Positions 52,401-59,385 of a stretch of DNA of 64,000 nucleotides are shown in pieces. The notes beneath the pieces are model-generated. The model worked only from the letters and a program-made list of their open reading frames with translations. It was not told the origin of the DNA and made no database searches. Source of the stretch: Candidatus Hydrogenedentota bacterium (GTDB taxonomy: Bacteria > Hydrogenedentota > Hydrogenedentia > Hydrogenedentales > JAEUWI01); NCBI GenBank assembly GCA_016182605.1, contig JACPGE010000008.1, positions 1-64,000 on the forward strand, written 5' to 3'. A program made the position numbers and the translations under genes. The stretch's first letter is position 1; every line of letters begins with the position of its first letter.

Positions 52401-54056
52401 ATTGCCCCACGGGTCCAGCACATACGCGCTCGTGTTCGCCACCGGCCTGCCGATGGGCGCATTCACGCGCGGAGACGGCGTCTCGTTGCGCACTTCGTGC
52501 AGCGTGCTCCAGATCGTGGCCTCCGTCGGACCATAGCCATTGAGCACGCACAGATCGGGCTGCGCGCGCTTCATGCGCTGCAACGGCGCATCCGCAATGG
52601 GCTCCACCCCCACCAGCAAGCGCCGCATACCGCTCGCACGGCGTTCCAGACGCTCCGCAAGCAGCGGCAGCATGAATGGCGGCACATAGGCCGTCGCGAT
52701 CGCGTGCGCCTCCAGCCAGTCCAGCACGCCCGCGGCCGAGGCGCGCAGCGGCTCCGGCACAATGTGCAGCACGCCGCCATACAACAGCGCTGTCCAGGTC
52801 TCATAAATCGACACATCAAAACTGAACGTGGTCCAGTGGCTGCATGCGCTGCCCGCCGCCACCGGCGCAATACGCTGAAAGTCCATCAACAGATTGAGCA
52901 CACCGCGATGCGTGCAGCACACACCCTTCGGCTGCCCCGTCGATCCCGAGGTGTACAACACATACAGCGGCGCGTCCACCGCCACCTCCAGATCGAAACG
53001 CGCGCCGGACACCCCGTCAAGCGCCACCGTGTCCAGCGCAATCACCGGCGCATCAACCTCCTCCAGCGCCGCCAGACACGTGGACACCGTAAGCAACACC
53101 TTGGGCCGCGCATCGCCAAGTATCCGCGCCCGCCGTGGCGCGGGATCGCAAAGATCGAGCGGCACAAACACCGCCCCGCACGTCATCGCCGCAAGCTGCG
53201 CCGCCACCATCGCGATCCCCCGCGGAAGATACAGCGCCACGCGATCCCCCGGCTGCACCCCGTGCTCCGCAAGCATCCGCGCCCACCGATTTGCCAGCCC
53301 ATACAGCGCCGCATAGCTGATGCTGTCCCCCTCATGCACGATGGCCGGCGCATCGCCACTCCGTGCAGCCACCTCTGCAAACATGCCGTGCAAGGGACGC
53401 TCAATCGTAAACGCCGCGTGCGTCCACGCCCACGTTTCGGTCAACTGCGCGCGCTCCGCACCCGTTAGCAGATCAACATGCGTCCACGGCGTGCCGCCTT
53501 CACCCAGGGCCCGCACCATATACATCCAATGCGCGGCAAGCGTGTCGATCGTGCGCGCCTCAAGCCCCGCCAGCCGCACCGTGATCCGGAGCGAGGACTG
53601 CCCCTCGCCCGGCCACTCAAAAACGATCGCCGCGTGCTCCACCGAAACGCCCGCCGCAATCGCACTGAACAGGGGCGCATCTTCCGAAAGCGCGATCGGC
53701 GTCTCCTCGAAAGCGGGGATCGCCGCCGCGGATCCCGCGCCATACACCCGCTGCACGGCCCCCGCAGGCCCCAACACAGCCAGGACCGTCTCTTCTGCAC
53801 ACGCGTAACGCATCCACACGGCCGCGAGCGATGCCGCAAAGAGCGCCTCCGCACCCGGCACACCAAGCCCCGCCGTCAAGGGATACGAAAAGCGCCGCGC
53901 CGTGCCCAGCCGTGCCAGATCCATCCCGCCCGCCCAAGGCAGGGGAATGGCCTCATATAAACGGTGATCTCCGGTCTGCAAAATGTTTCTGTCGCACTCC
54001 CGGCCCGGATAAATCACGGGCTTCAAACGATGTAGTCGCAACGCCCGCTCATACAT
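46500..54056 (-). CDS. Nonribosomal peptide synthetase, two modules with thioesterase
   Basis: A 2518-residue synthetase. Apparent order: partial condensation C-lobe (about 20-215), adenylation A1 (220-715, YTSGSTGQPKG near 364), carrier PCP1 (GGHS Ser near 754), condensation C1 (VHHLVFDG near 946), condensation C2 (VHHALVDA near 1360), A2 (YTSGSTGTPKG near 1824), PCP2 (GGHS near 2215) and thioesterase TE (2275-2515). It would activate two amino acids and release a short peptide. Oddities are the missing N-lobe of the first C domain, two adjacent C domains, and a TE whose nucleophile motif reads AAYCLDA (Cys). An in-frame stop lies a few codons upstream of the start. No MbtH or phosphopantetheinyl transferase gene is in the window. 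Confidence 0.9.
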   Translation of the reverse strand: MYERALRLHRLKPVIYPGRECDRNILQTGDHRLYEAIPLPWAGGMDLARLGTARRFSYPLTAGLGVPGAEALFAASLAAVWMRYACAEETVLAVLGPAGAVQRVYGAGSAAAIPAFEETPIALSEDAPLFSAIAAGVSVEHAAIVFEWPGEGQSSLRITVRLAGLEARTIDTLAAHWMYMVRALGEGGTPWTHVDLLTGAERAQLTETWAWTHAAFTIERPLHGMFAEVAARSGDAPAIVHEGDSISYAALYGLANRWARMLAEHGVQPGDRVALYLPRGIAMVAAQLAAMTCGAVFVPLDLCDPAPRRARILGDARPKVLLTVSTCLAALEEVDAPVIALDTVALDGVSGARFDLEVAVDAPLYVLYTSGSTGQPKGVCCTHRGVLNLLMDFQRIAPVAAGSACSHWTTFSFDVSIYETWTALLYGGVLHIVPEPLRASAAGVLDWLEAHAIATAYVPPFMLPLLAERLERRASGMRRLLVGVEPIADAPLQRMKRAQPDLCVLNGYGPTEATIWSTLHEVRNETPSPRVNAPIGRPVANTSAYVLDPWGNPVNAGMPGELYLGGAGVALGYFESDALTRARFVPDPFRGAGHRMYRTGDRVCWLDDGTLYFLGRADRQVKIRGFRVELGEIESVLRGFPGLADVVAGALRDPAGELTVVAWCVWNGAAPDDDALRAHMAAQLPAQFCPSFFLPLNAFPQTPQGKIDRKALPEPTWTTRDPSGALPPLLALWHEVLPGRAIAQDSHFFRLGGHSLQAARLVARISTQWQRAVPLDLVYRYPVYRDLARWLEETAPVPLEASGARADRTECGLTRNQQDMYLLERLYPGSATDHIPLHFRFEQPVDAAMVKAALAAVIQRHMPLHAAFREEGGTARQVLVKGDVRLQVEEIDDKAWGEIDARLPGLITAPFALAEGCLLRARLFRRRGSGRCRLLIVVHHLVFDGWSIGRFIEEVSIACTRGAEALPPIRSSYFAYVAWQAEQVRNGSEAARRYYLECYATLPEPLRWPGHAPVLNAMLGRKGKRLDVVIDSEAFARLEASAQAGGVSRCTVLLAAFGAAIGRLLKTREVVVGLTRANRNAVEFEELLGLFINTVPVRVSLSGDALPVEAVGMQMRALAPHVEIPMGLVQEWIQERHGRHLPVQALLLYQSMDTGLLRIGEQTAALEPVADWGRAYTDVTLEVHEEAGGLHGYVEYAADCISDAMAQALATAIVDALRAQDAAETRAAAAPRIQVTPMQRVMLRASQEGAAGTYLEQVVVAFSAPLHAADVKAAWRQVCGRHRTLLAHVELRSETLAILDADRGAAVIAEAALQGKFGACARAVAAQDAVQRFDLAHSLSRVTLIGNGDGIAGLLWTVHHALVDAQSMRIVLEDFAAVLNGTVLSVAEEGAAALVQYEAWLRGHDMNAARAFWVAQAPAEFQVVDFPRLGPAGDRSGISRAEQSVSATVLAPLLRQCEQHGVRLHAVLQTALALLMRRYTGQDLVAFGEIKSLREAAGIPETAAGLFINTIPLFVPVDGSMSALSLVERVSARWAAAREADWAPLNLIQSWLPPSEEAHAFPVYFMYTRSGLSAVCQAAHGALFQSIALLERIPIPFVVSCTGTEEVVVQVEFDAQRYPLLDAPLVAQHFVQIVRALGAGLETRVDGIGLWEAPDWRALLRPHEAAEAARGVPILEAIARAASLHADAAALHAGAETWTYARLMGRASQWCGWLRGRGVTRGSVVALHLTRSPEFVALALGVLKAGAAYLPMDWDTPLERVGFMAADAQAVLLVSGNGDVAKAACAVVSLAAACAEASACAEEEAASALVDSGDLAYVIYTSGSTGTPKGVPITHGALSAFVGAAGRAYGIVQEDRVLQMASLGFDAAVEEIFVTLSAGACLALRDDGMMASPRVFFERCRTWEISVLDLPTAFWATLGAGISPALVPPALRLVIIGGEQAHGAALAQWQEACAGRVRILNTYGPTEAAVVSLWSDITQSDPELPVPIGHALDSVCAWVLDRDGQPAPPGVRGELALAGPQLSPGYLGLPESSARVFPCAVDLGWPVAGGLRLYRTGDFAVADRVGAHYYLGRGDRQVKIRGYRVELEEVESLLIQLPGVREAAVTFDEVSGLTAHVTMQEGSVGGAELQRAFTGLATAAMQPSAWLYYESLPLTERGKVDYRALRAPERAVAGADSGAAMVDPYELRLLRLWQEVLGRRNFGREDHFFTSGGHSLLAMQLLGRIEAAFGVALPPLQAFQAPTIAAMAALLREEQPEAAVYCLERFNEVRSGRQPLFFIGSGNLVPNLSEAFGSDQPLYGLNVFGIKTADGTRCAVTVPEIAALYLREMRQVQPLGPYAIAAYCLDAALGLEMAQQLRAQGEEVSLLAFVDAVWPGDTTLTGWRRHVINVVEYGPAYVLSKVRQKRSVWRAMANRRAVQESLARAVAAQRPLSAMESNQAFMSEVFDVLEAYRMTRYAGVITLLIASEWRIETSRHWGRIAQGGLDVVPIRGFHDNLFEPPQVQAMCAALRKRIRSQA

Positions 54057-54142
54057 ATCGTTGACTCGACTTCAAGTCTGAGAAAAACAAACAGCCCGTG
54101 ATTTAGCCTACCCAGTGAACGCCAGCACCATAGTCAAGCTGA

Positions 54143-54204
54143 GCATATTTCACCACGTTGCCAATCCGCATGTAATTTGGAGTCCACAGAGTGGTGAAAT
54201 ATGC
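54143..54204. promoter_or_regulatory. 14-bp inverted repeat upstream of the synthetase
   Basis: A perfect inverted repeat, GCATATTTCACCAC (54143-54156) and GTGGTGAAATATGC (54191-54204), has a 34-base spacer. It is AT-rich at its ends and lies about 90-150 bases upstream of the synthetase start. It could be a regulator operator, a transcript stem-loop, or the ends of a small excised element. The remaining bases of 54057-54284 show nothing else. Confidence 0.5.
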
Positions 54205-54284
54205 GGGCCAGCCCTATTCTGGGCCTACGTTCCGCCGTCAATCAAGCACGGCGGTCTGCGTGGCCGGGAGTGGGGGAGTGGGGG

Positions 54285-54953
54285 CTATCCGGATCGCTTC
54301 GAGCTGCGCGGATACATCGCCATCACGTCTTCCGGATACAACTGCCGGATCCGCTTGTACATGTACATCATGATCGAGCGCCGCGCGCCAATGTGTATGT
54401 CCGTGAACTCCACCCCGTATTGCATCGGCGGCAACTGGTGCAGCGGCGAGGCCTCCGCCGCATAAACCACCTTCGCCCTTGCCCGGTGAAAGTATCCGTC
54501 CGAAAGCGCAAAGCCGATCAGCAGCTCCTGGCGCAACGGCAGGTTCAGCCCCATGCGCAATTGCATGCCTCCCGTGCTGATATTCTCCATGTACGCCGTG
54601 TGGCTCTCTTCCTGATCCCCCAAGTAAAACGTTACCTTGAAATCCGTCGGCACGCGCCAACTGTTCCGGTGCTGCTTCTGCTCCGCCGTCTCCGACCGCT
54701 CCAGCAGCACCCCGTCGTTCGGCCGCTCCGGACCCCGCAGCACCTGCGTGTGGTAGATGATGCTCCCGGTCTCGCTGTAAAACTCCAGCTCCGCGCCAAT
54801 CCCCGGCGGAGGAAAACCTGCCGTCGGGAAGGACACCCAAATTTCGCCGCCGCGGACCCCCAGCACCTCCACCAGATAGCGTTCCCCCTCTATCACTAGA
54901 TAGCCGGATCGCCCTTCCACCAGGCAGGCTTGTGTGTCGGCATTCGTGGGCAT
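54285..54953 (-). CDS. PilZ-domain c-di-GMP-binding protein
   Basis: A 222-residue protein with an N-terminal YcgR-like beta domain and a C-terminal PilZ domain (about 93-205). Both c-di-GMP motifs are present: RNSWR at 96-100 (RxxxR) and NISTGG at 124-129 (D/NxSxxG). It should bind cyclic di-GMP and transmit the signal to a partner such as motility or polysaccharide machinery. It is encoded leftward, upstream of the synthetase, but 228 bases with an inverted repeat separate them, so coexpression is uncertain. Confidence 0.88.
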   Translation of the reverse strand: MPTNADTQACLVEGRSGYLVIEGERYLVEVLGVRGGEIWVSFPTAGFPPPGIGAELEFYSETGSIIYHTQVLRGPERPNDGVLLERSETAEQKQHRNSWRVPTDFKVTFYLGDQEESHTAYMENISTGGMQLRMGLNLPLRQELLIGFALSDGYFHRARAKVVYAAEASPLHQLPPMQYGVEFTDIHIGARRSIMMYMYKRIRQLYPEDVMAMYPRSSKRSG

Positions 54954-55019
54954 GGGGTCGCACTCCGGTAAAATCCGTGGGTAAAGTCCCCATCGTTATA
55001 GCACACCCCGTCACCCCGC

Positions 55020-55430
55020 TCAATCGGAATCCACCCGCCCGCCGGAATCCGCGAGCGCCGCCTCCACACGCAACCGCATCACCTCCGCCAGCCGCACGTC
55101 CAGCCCCAGCGGCGCCGTCACCATATATCCCACTCCCGGGTGCGCCGCCGCCGCAGCAGCAGCCAGCTCCGGAATGTCCTTCATGCTGTGCCGGCCCGGA
55201 GCCAGAAAATACGGGTGGATGATCACCCGCTGCGCGCCCCGCGCCACACACCGGTCAAAAGCTTGTGCCAGCGTCGGCTCCGCCAGTTCCATGTGCGCCG
55301 CCTCCACATTCGCATAGCCCGTGTGCGCCCGAAACAACGCCACCACCTCCTCCAGCATCGCGTTCGCCTCCGCACGCCGCGACCCATGATCCACCACCAC
55401 AATGCCCACGTCCTTGCCCAAAATTTCCAT
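55020..55430 (-). CDS. CbiX/SirB-like small chelatase
   Basis: A 136-residue class II chelatase of the small CbiX type, which inserts cobalt or ferrous iron into sirohydrochlorin or a related tetrapyrrole. The N-terminal metal-site His is in VVVDHGSR (residues about 12-19), and IIHPYFLAPGRH supplies the second site with its conserved His. The ATG at 55430 has AGGAG five bases upstream; the frame is open to 55568. The single-domain length is typical of CbiXS. No other cobalamin or siroheme gene is nearby, so the exact metal is undetermined. Confidence 0.85.
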   Translation of the reverse strand: MEILGKDVGIVVVDHGSRRAEANAMLEEVVALFRAHTGYANVEAAHMELAEPTLAQAFDRCVARGAQRVIIHPYFLAPGRHSMKDIPELAAAAAAAHPGVGYMVTAPLGLDVRLAEVMRLRVEAALADSGGRVDSD

Positions 55431-55579
55431 GCACTCCTGCCTTTTCTTCCCCGTGCGCCGTGCCCGACTTGATCTGTTCGCACCGCTACTATACAACAAG
55501 GGCCAGGTGCGGACACGCCCATTCACCCTGTTCCGGAAAGGAATGGCCGCGCGTCCCTGTTGGCTCAAGGAGAAAACAC

Positions 55580-56410
55580 ATGTCCACCGCCATCGATTCC
55601 CTCCCGTGCCTCGATTCGCCCTACACCCTCGACCCCGGCAAAGTGGCCCAGTTCCAGCGCGATGGACATGCCCTTATCGAGGGACTCTGCGCACCGGAAG
55701 ATCTGACGGAATACGCCGCTGCAATTGCCCACGCCGTGGACGTGCGCAAAGGCGATCTCCTCCCCATGGAACAGCGCGACACCTACGGCAAGGCCTTTAT
55801 CCAGATCATGAACCTCTGGCGCGAAGAAGAAGTCATCCGCCGCTACGTCTTCGCAAAACGATTCGCACGCGCCGCCGCGGAACTCATGGGCGTCCCCGCC
55901 GTGCGCCTCTACCACGACCAAGCCCTCTTCAAAGAAGGCGGCGGCGGAGCTACCCCCTGGCACCAGGACCAGCACTACTGGCCCCTCGACACCGACCGCA
56001 CCGTCACCCTCTGGATGCCCCTCATCGACCTCACCCCCGAAATGGGCAGCATGACCTTCGCCTCCGGCTCCCACACCGAAGGTTACTTTGGCGACTCCGC
56101 CATAGAAGGCAACACCATGGGCCACTGGGAAGCCTTCGTGAAGGAACGCGGCTGGGCCACCCCCACCTACGGCGCCCTCCGCGCAGGCGACGCCACCTTC
56201 CACACCGGCTGGACCCTCCATTGCGCCCCCGAAAACACCTCCACCGCCATGCGCGCCGTCATGACCATCATCTACTACGCCGACGGCGCCCTCGTAAAAG
56301 CACCCGACAGCAAATACCGCCAGGCCGACCTCGACGCCTGGATCCCCGGCGGCATCCCCGGCCAGCCCGCCGCCAGCCCCCTCAACCCCATCCTCTACGC
56401 AAAGGAATAG
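55580..56410 (+). CDS. Phytanoyl-CoA dioxygenase (PhyH)-family oxygenase
   Basis: A 276-residue Fe(II)/2-oxoglutarate-dependent dioxygenase. The metal-binding HxD lies in TPWHQDQHYWPL, and the distal His is in WTLHCAPENTS; the 2-oxoglutarate Arg is probably in AMRAVMTIIYY. PhyH-family enzymes hydroxylate lipids, amino acids or peptide precursors, and some tailor nonribosomal peptides. The gene is only 1.5 kb from the synthetase but on the opposite strand, so a tailoring role is possible but not shown. AAGGAG lies eight bases before the ATG at 55580. Confidence 0.87.
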   Translation: MSTAIDSLPCLDSPYTLDPGKVAQFQRDGHALIEGLCAPEDLTEYAAAIAHAVDVRKGDLLPMEQRDTYGKAFIQIMNLWREEEVIRRYVFAKRFARAAAELMGVPAVRLYHDQALFKEGGGGATPWHQDQHYWPLDTDRTVTLWMPLIDLTPEMGSMTFASGSHTEGYFGDSAIEGNTMGHWEAFVKERGWATPTYGALRAGDATFHTGWTLHCAPENTSTAMRAVMTIIYYADGALVKAPDSKYRQADLDAWIPGGIPGQPAASPLNPILYAKE

Positions 56411-56602
56411 TCCTGGCCTCACCCGCGCCGGCTTGCGCACCGCTTGGGGCCAGGCTTGGTCCCGCATCCGAGGCGGGGCAAGCCGGAATCGTGTTGTCAC
56501 GCCGATTGGAAGGATTGAACCCATGCAGATCAGCGTAACGCGCGATGAGATTGATAAACGGATGCCCGCCATTTACGTGCGATTGCCCAATCGAAAGGCG
56601 GG

Positions 56603-57283
56603 CTATCCCACCCGCCGTGCCATTGCCCACGGCGTCAACGCAAACAGAATCACCGCCGTGTAATACATCGGATAGCCCACATACGTGAAAACACGCCCGC
56701 CGTCCAGGAAGGCCGTCTGCGCCAGGCACACATCCGACACGTAAAACAGCAGCGCCGCCACCGGGATCACCCGTGTTGCCCCCGTGCCCACCGTGCCCAG
56801 GGACACGGCGCCCATCGCCGCGATCGCCACCATGTACGGCAGCATCACCCCATAATGTTCCGCCCCCATCTTCGACGCCACCACCGCGCCCGTCGCCGCC
56901 GTCAACAACAGATATCCCGCCGTGCCCGCAAGCAATGAGGTGCGCCGCTGCCCCGCGATTACAAATGCAGGTATCAAGAAAAGATGGGCCAGCAGAAACA
57001 TTCCCGCGCCCAGGAGAAAATTCTTTGGTCCCAGGATGTCGCCAAGCCAGCAGAACGATACCGCCGCCAGGATCAACCGCCCATATCCGCTCCGGTGCGC
57101 GCCCCCCGCCACCGCAATCAACACATACAGCGTCGATGCCGTGTTGATCGACCAGCGCGCAACCCGGCCCTGATCCGCCACCCATCCGCCCAGCATGCCC
57201 GCCACGGCAACAAACGCGAGCACCGTCAGCGCCACGCTGAGCCGCCGTTGCGTGGGAGAAACCGGCGCAACAGGCATCGACAT
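56603..57283 (-). CDS. YhhN-family membrane protein (lysoplasmalogenase-like)
   Basis: A 226-residue protein with eight hydrophobic segments, matching the YhhN/TMEM86 family. The conserved Asp in FCWLGDILG and the later FYVSDVCLA are the expected catalytic-type acidic residues, with GAGMFLLAHLFLIPAF between them. Family members hydrolyse the vinyl-ether bond of lysoplasmalogens; activity here is inferred. The ATG at 57283 has GGAAGGAA eight bases upstream; the frame is open to 57331. It follows the AraC-type regulator gene on the same strand with a 73-base gap and may be cotranscribed. Confidence 0.8.
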   Translation of the reverse strand: MSMPVAPVSPTQRRLSVALTVLAFVAVAGMLGGWVADQGRVARWSINTASTLYVLIAVAGGAHRSGYGRLILAAVSFCWLGDILGPKNFLLGAGMFLLAHLFLIPAFVIAGQRRTSLLAGTAGYLLLTAATGAVVASKMGAEHYGVMLPYMVAIAAMGAVSLGTVGTGATRVIPVAALLFYVSDVCLAQTAFLDGGRVFTYVGYPMYYTAVILFALTPWAMARRVG

Positions 57284-57356
57284 GATCCGTTCCTTCCCGA
57301 TCGTCACGGGTTGAATTTTGAATTCGAACATGTCCCATCATGCCGCACTGGAAACG

Positions 57357-58373
57357 CTACTTCAACGCGCCGGTGCGCCGCCGGAACTCCACCGGAGCCA
57401 GCCCCGTGTGCCCCCGGAATACCGTGGCAAAATACTGCGAACTCCCGAAGCCGCAGCATTGCCCCACCTCCGTCAACGTCAACTCCGGCGACGCGCACAT
57501 GAGCTGCTTCGCCTTCTCCACGCGCAGATGGCTCAGGTACCGGCTGGGCGTCATGTTTTTCAGCTTCTTGCAGTAGTGGGCGAAGCGGGTCCGCTTGAGC
57601 CCGGCAGACTCCGCCATCGAGTCGAGCGTCCACGGCTCCGACACCGACGATTCCAGTTCCCGGAGGAACATTTCCGCCGCGCGCTCCGCCGTGATTAGCG
57701 ATTCCTCGCACTGTATGTTGCGCGAACGCAAGATCTCGATCAGGATGATCAGCAATTCATTGATCAGCAGCGCGAGCCGGGAGCCAAGCGTGGGGACCGT
57801 GCCGCATTTTCGAATCAGGTTGCCAATCTGGTTGAAGCAGGCCTCCACCTCGTGGCTGCCCTTCCACACCGGCTGTTCATTCTGGCGCAGCATGTCGGTC
57901 AGCGCCTTCTGATCGCCTTCGGAAAGTATGAGCCACCCGGGCCACTTCCAAGACTGATGCGGCCGGCGCACCCCCACGTCCAAAATCAGCCAATAGAGGC
58001 GCCCCGCACCCACCGTCGGGTTGCCAACGCGATGCGGCTGCCAGGGCCGCGTAATCGTCAGGTCGCCCGGGCGCAGCGTGTATTCATGGCTCGATACCGC
58101 AAATTCGATCTCGCCGCTTTCAAGATAGGTCAGTTCCAGCCCCTCGTTGCGGTGCCAGTCCAGCCCCCAATCCTGTTCGTGGCTCGCATCCCAATACCCA
58201 ATGCTCTTCAACCCGGGAAGCATATGCGTTTCCAACGGCTTTCCGGGATAGGTGCCGCGCGCCAGCGCCTCCAGCCGCACCGCCCCCTGTTCCACGGCAT
58301 TTACCAACGCACTGCACGTGTCCGCCTGATGCAGGTGATCCCGATCGCGGTATATCGGCGGTCCCTGGGGCAT
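57357..58373 (-). CDS. AraC-family transcriptional regulator
   Basis: A 338-residue regulator (360 if the TTG at 58439 is used). An N-terminal cupin-like sugar-sensing domain (WHRNEGLELTYLESGEIEF, LRPGDLTITRPWQPHRVG) is followed by a C-terminal double helix-turn-helix (LDSMAESAGLKRTRFAHYCKK; LTEVGQCCGFGSSQYFATVF). It is divergent from the isomerase gene that opens a sugar-use operon and probably activates that operon on binding an inducer. Neither start has a good ribosome-binding site; the ATG at 58373 and the TTG at 58439 are about equally possible. Confidence 0.88.
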   Translation of the reverse strand: MPQGPPIYRDRDHLHQADTCSALVNAVEQGAVRLEALARGTYPGKPLETHMLPGLKSIGYWDASHEQDWGLDWHRNEGLELTYLESGEIEFAVSSHEYTLRPGDLTITRPWQPHRVGNPTVGAGRLYWLILDVGVRRPHQSWKWPGWLILSEGDQKALTDMLRQNEQPVWKGSHEVEACFNQIGNLIRKCGTVPTLGSRLALLINELLIILIEILRSRNIQCEESLITAERAAEMFLRELESSVSEPWTLDSMAESAGLKRTRFAHYCKKLKNMTPSRYLSHLRVEKAKQLMCASPELTLTEVGQCCGFGSSQYFATVFRGHTGLAPVEFRRRTGALK

Positions 58374-58523
58374 TGCGCTCACCAATGGGCTCTCCTGGAC
58401 GGTGCTTCGTCCCGATGCGTCTGGGGAAACAATGTTCAAATTTTACCAATGGCAGATCCCGAAAGACAAGACGGCCGCTTTCGCGCGACAATGCCATCAA
58501 CGGCACGCAACGGGAGACACCCC

Positions 58524-59348
58524 ATGGCCAGCATTCATCTTGGCATCAATCTGGAATTCGTACGCCACAACGACAAACCCATGGAGTGGGGGGTCGCCAA
58601 AGCCGCGGAATTGGGCTACGATTACGTGGAACCCATGGTCCACTGGGGCCGGGAACTGCTCAGTGAAGCGGGCTACTTCCACAGCGTCTCCATGCTCGAC
58701 GATCCCTTGCGCATCAAGCGCGCCTGCATCAAGTATGGCGTGAAATGCTCTGGGTTGAGCACCCACACCCCGCTGTGCAAGCCTGAGATCAGCGTGGAAT
58801 ACCTCAAGCAGGCCATTCGCTTTGCCGCCGAGATCGGCGCCCCCGTGGTCAACACCGATGAGGGACCCAAGCCCGGCTGGACCACGGAAGCGGAAGATTA
58901 CGTGCTCATGCGCTATACCCTCTGCGAAGCCGCCCAGGTTGCGGAGCCGCGCAATATCCTCATCGGCATCGAGCCGCACCAGCAATACAGCAAGACGCCC
59001 GCAGGGCTGGACCGGATCCAGGGGCTGGTGAATTCTCCCGTCATCGGCATCAACTTCGACACGGGCAACAGTTACCTCGGCGGAGAAGACCCCTACGCCT
59101 GGCTCGAGCGCGTGAAGGATCGCCTCGTTCATCTCCATGCCAAGGACATCGCCCTGGAACAGTCCGAGGCCGAGCGCGGAAAAGTCACCGGTACGCCCGT
59201 GGGCTGCGCCTGCGGTGACGGCGTCATCGATTGGGCCCGGGTCATCGGCATCTGCAAGACCGCAAAACGGGACATCGTTTTCTCCGTCGAATGTGGCACA
59301 GTAGATCAGGCGGAGCGAAGCATCCGCCATCTCCGGGGACTGCTTTAA
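58524..59348 (+). CDS. Sugar phosphate isomerase/epimerase family protein
   Basis: A 274-residue TIM-barrel protein of the xylose isomerase-like/AP endonuclease 2 fold. Characteristic segments are GYDYVEP near the start, VVNTDEGPKPGW, IGIEPHQQY, NFDTGNSYLGGEDP and HLHAKD, which supply metal-binding Glu/Asp/His residues. It would interconvert or epimerise a sugar or sugar acid. GGGAG lies nine bases before the ATG at 58524; the frame is open far upstream over the AraC gene. It is the first gene of a likely operon with the DUF6807 protein and an oxidoreductase. Confidence 0.85.
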   Translation: MASIHLGINLEFVRHNDKPMEWGVAKAAELGYDYVEPMVHWGRELLSEAGYFHSVSMLDDPLRIKRACIKYGVKCSGLSTHTPLCKPEISVEYLKQAIRFAAEIGAPVVNTDEGPKPGWTTEAEDYVLMRYTLCEAAQVAEPRNILIGIEPHQQYSKTPAGLDRIQGLVNSPVIGINFDTGNSYLGGEDPYAWLERVKDRLVHLHAKDIALEQSEAERGKVTGTPVGCACGDGVIDWARVIGICKTAKRDIVFSVECGTVDQAERSIRHLRGLL

Positions 59349-59385
59349 CACTACGTTGAAACATCGCCCGCAATGAGGGAACGCC

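Noticed and set aside
56433-56663. Small plus-strand frame after the PhyH gene
   Set aside because: It overlaps the 3' end of the YhhN gene on the other strand and lacks a family match; coding is not supported.
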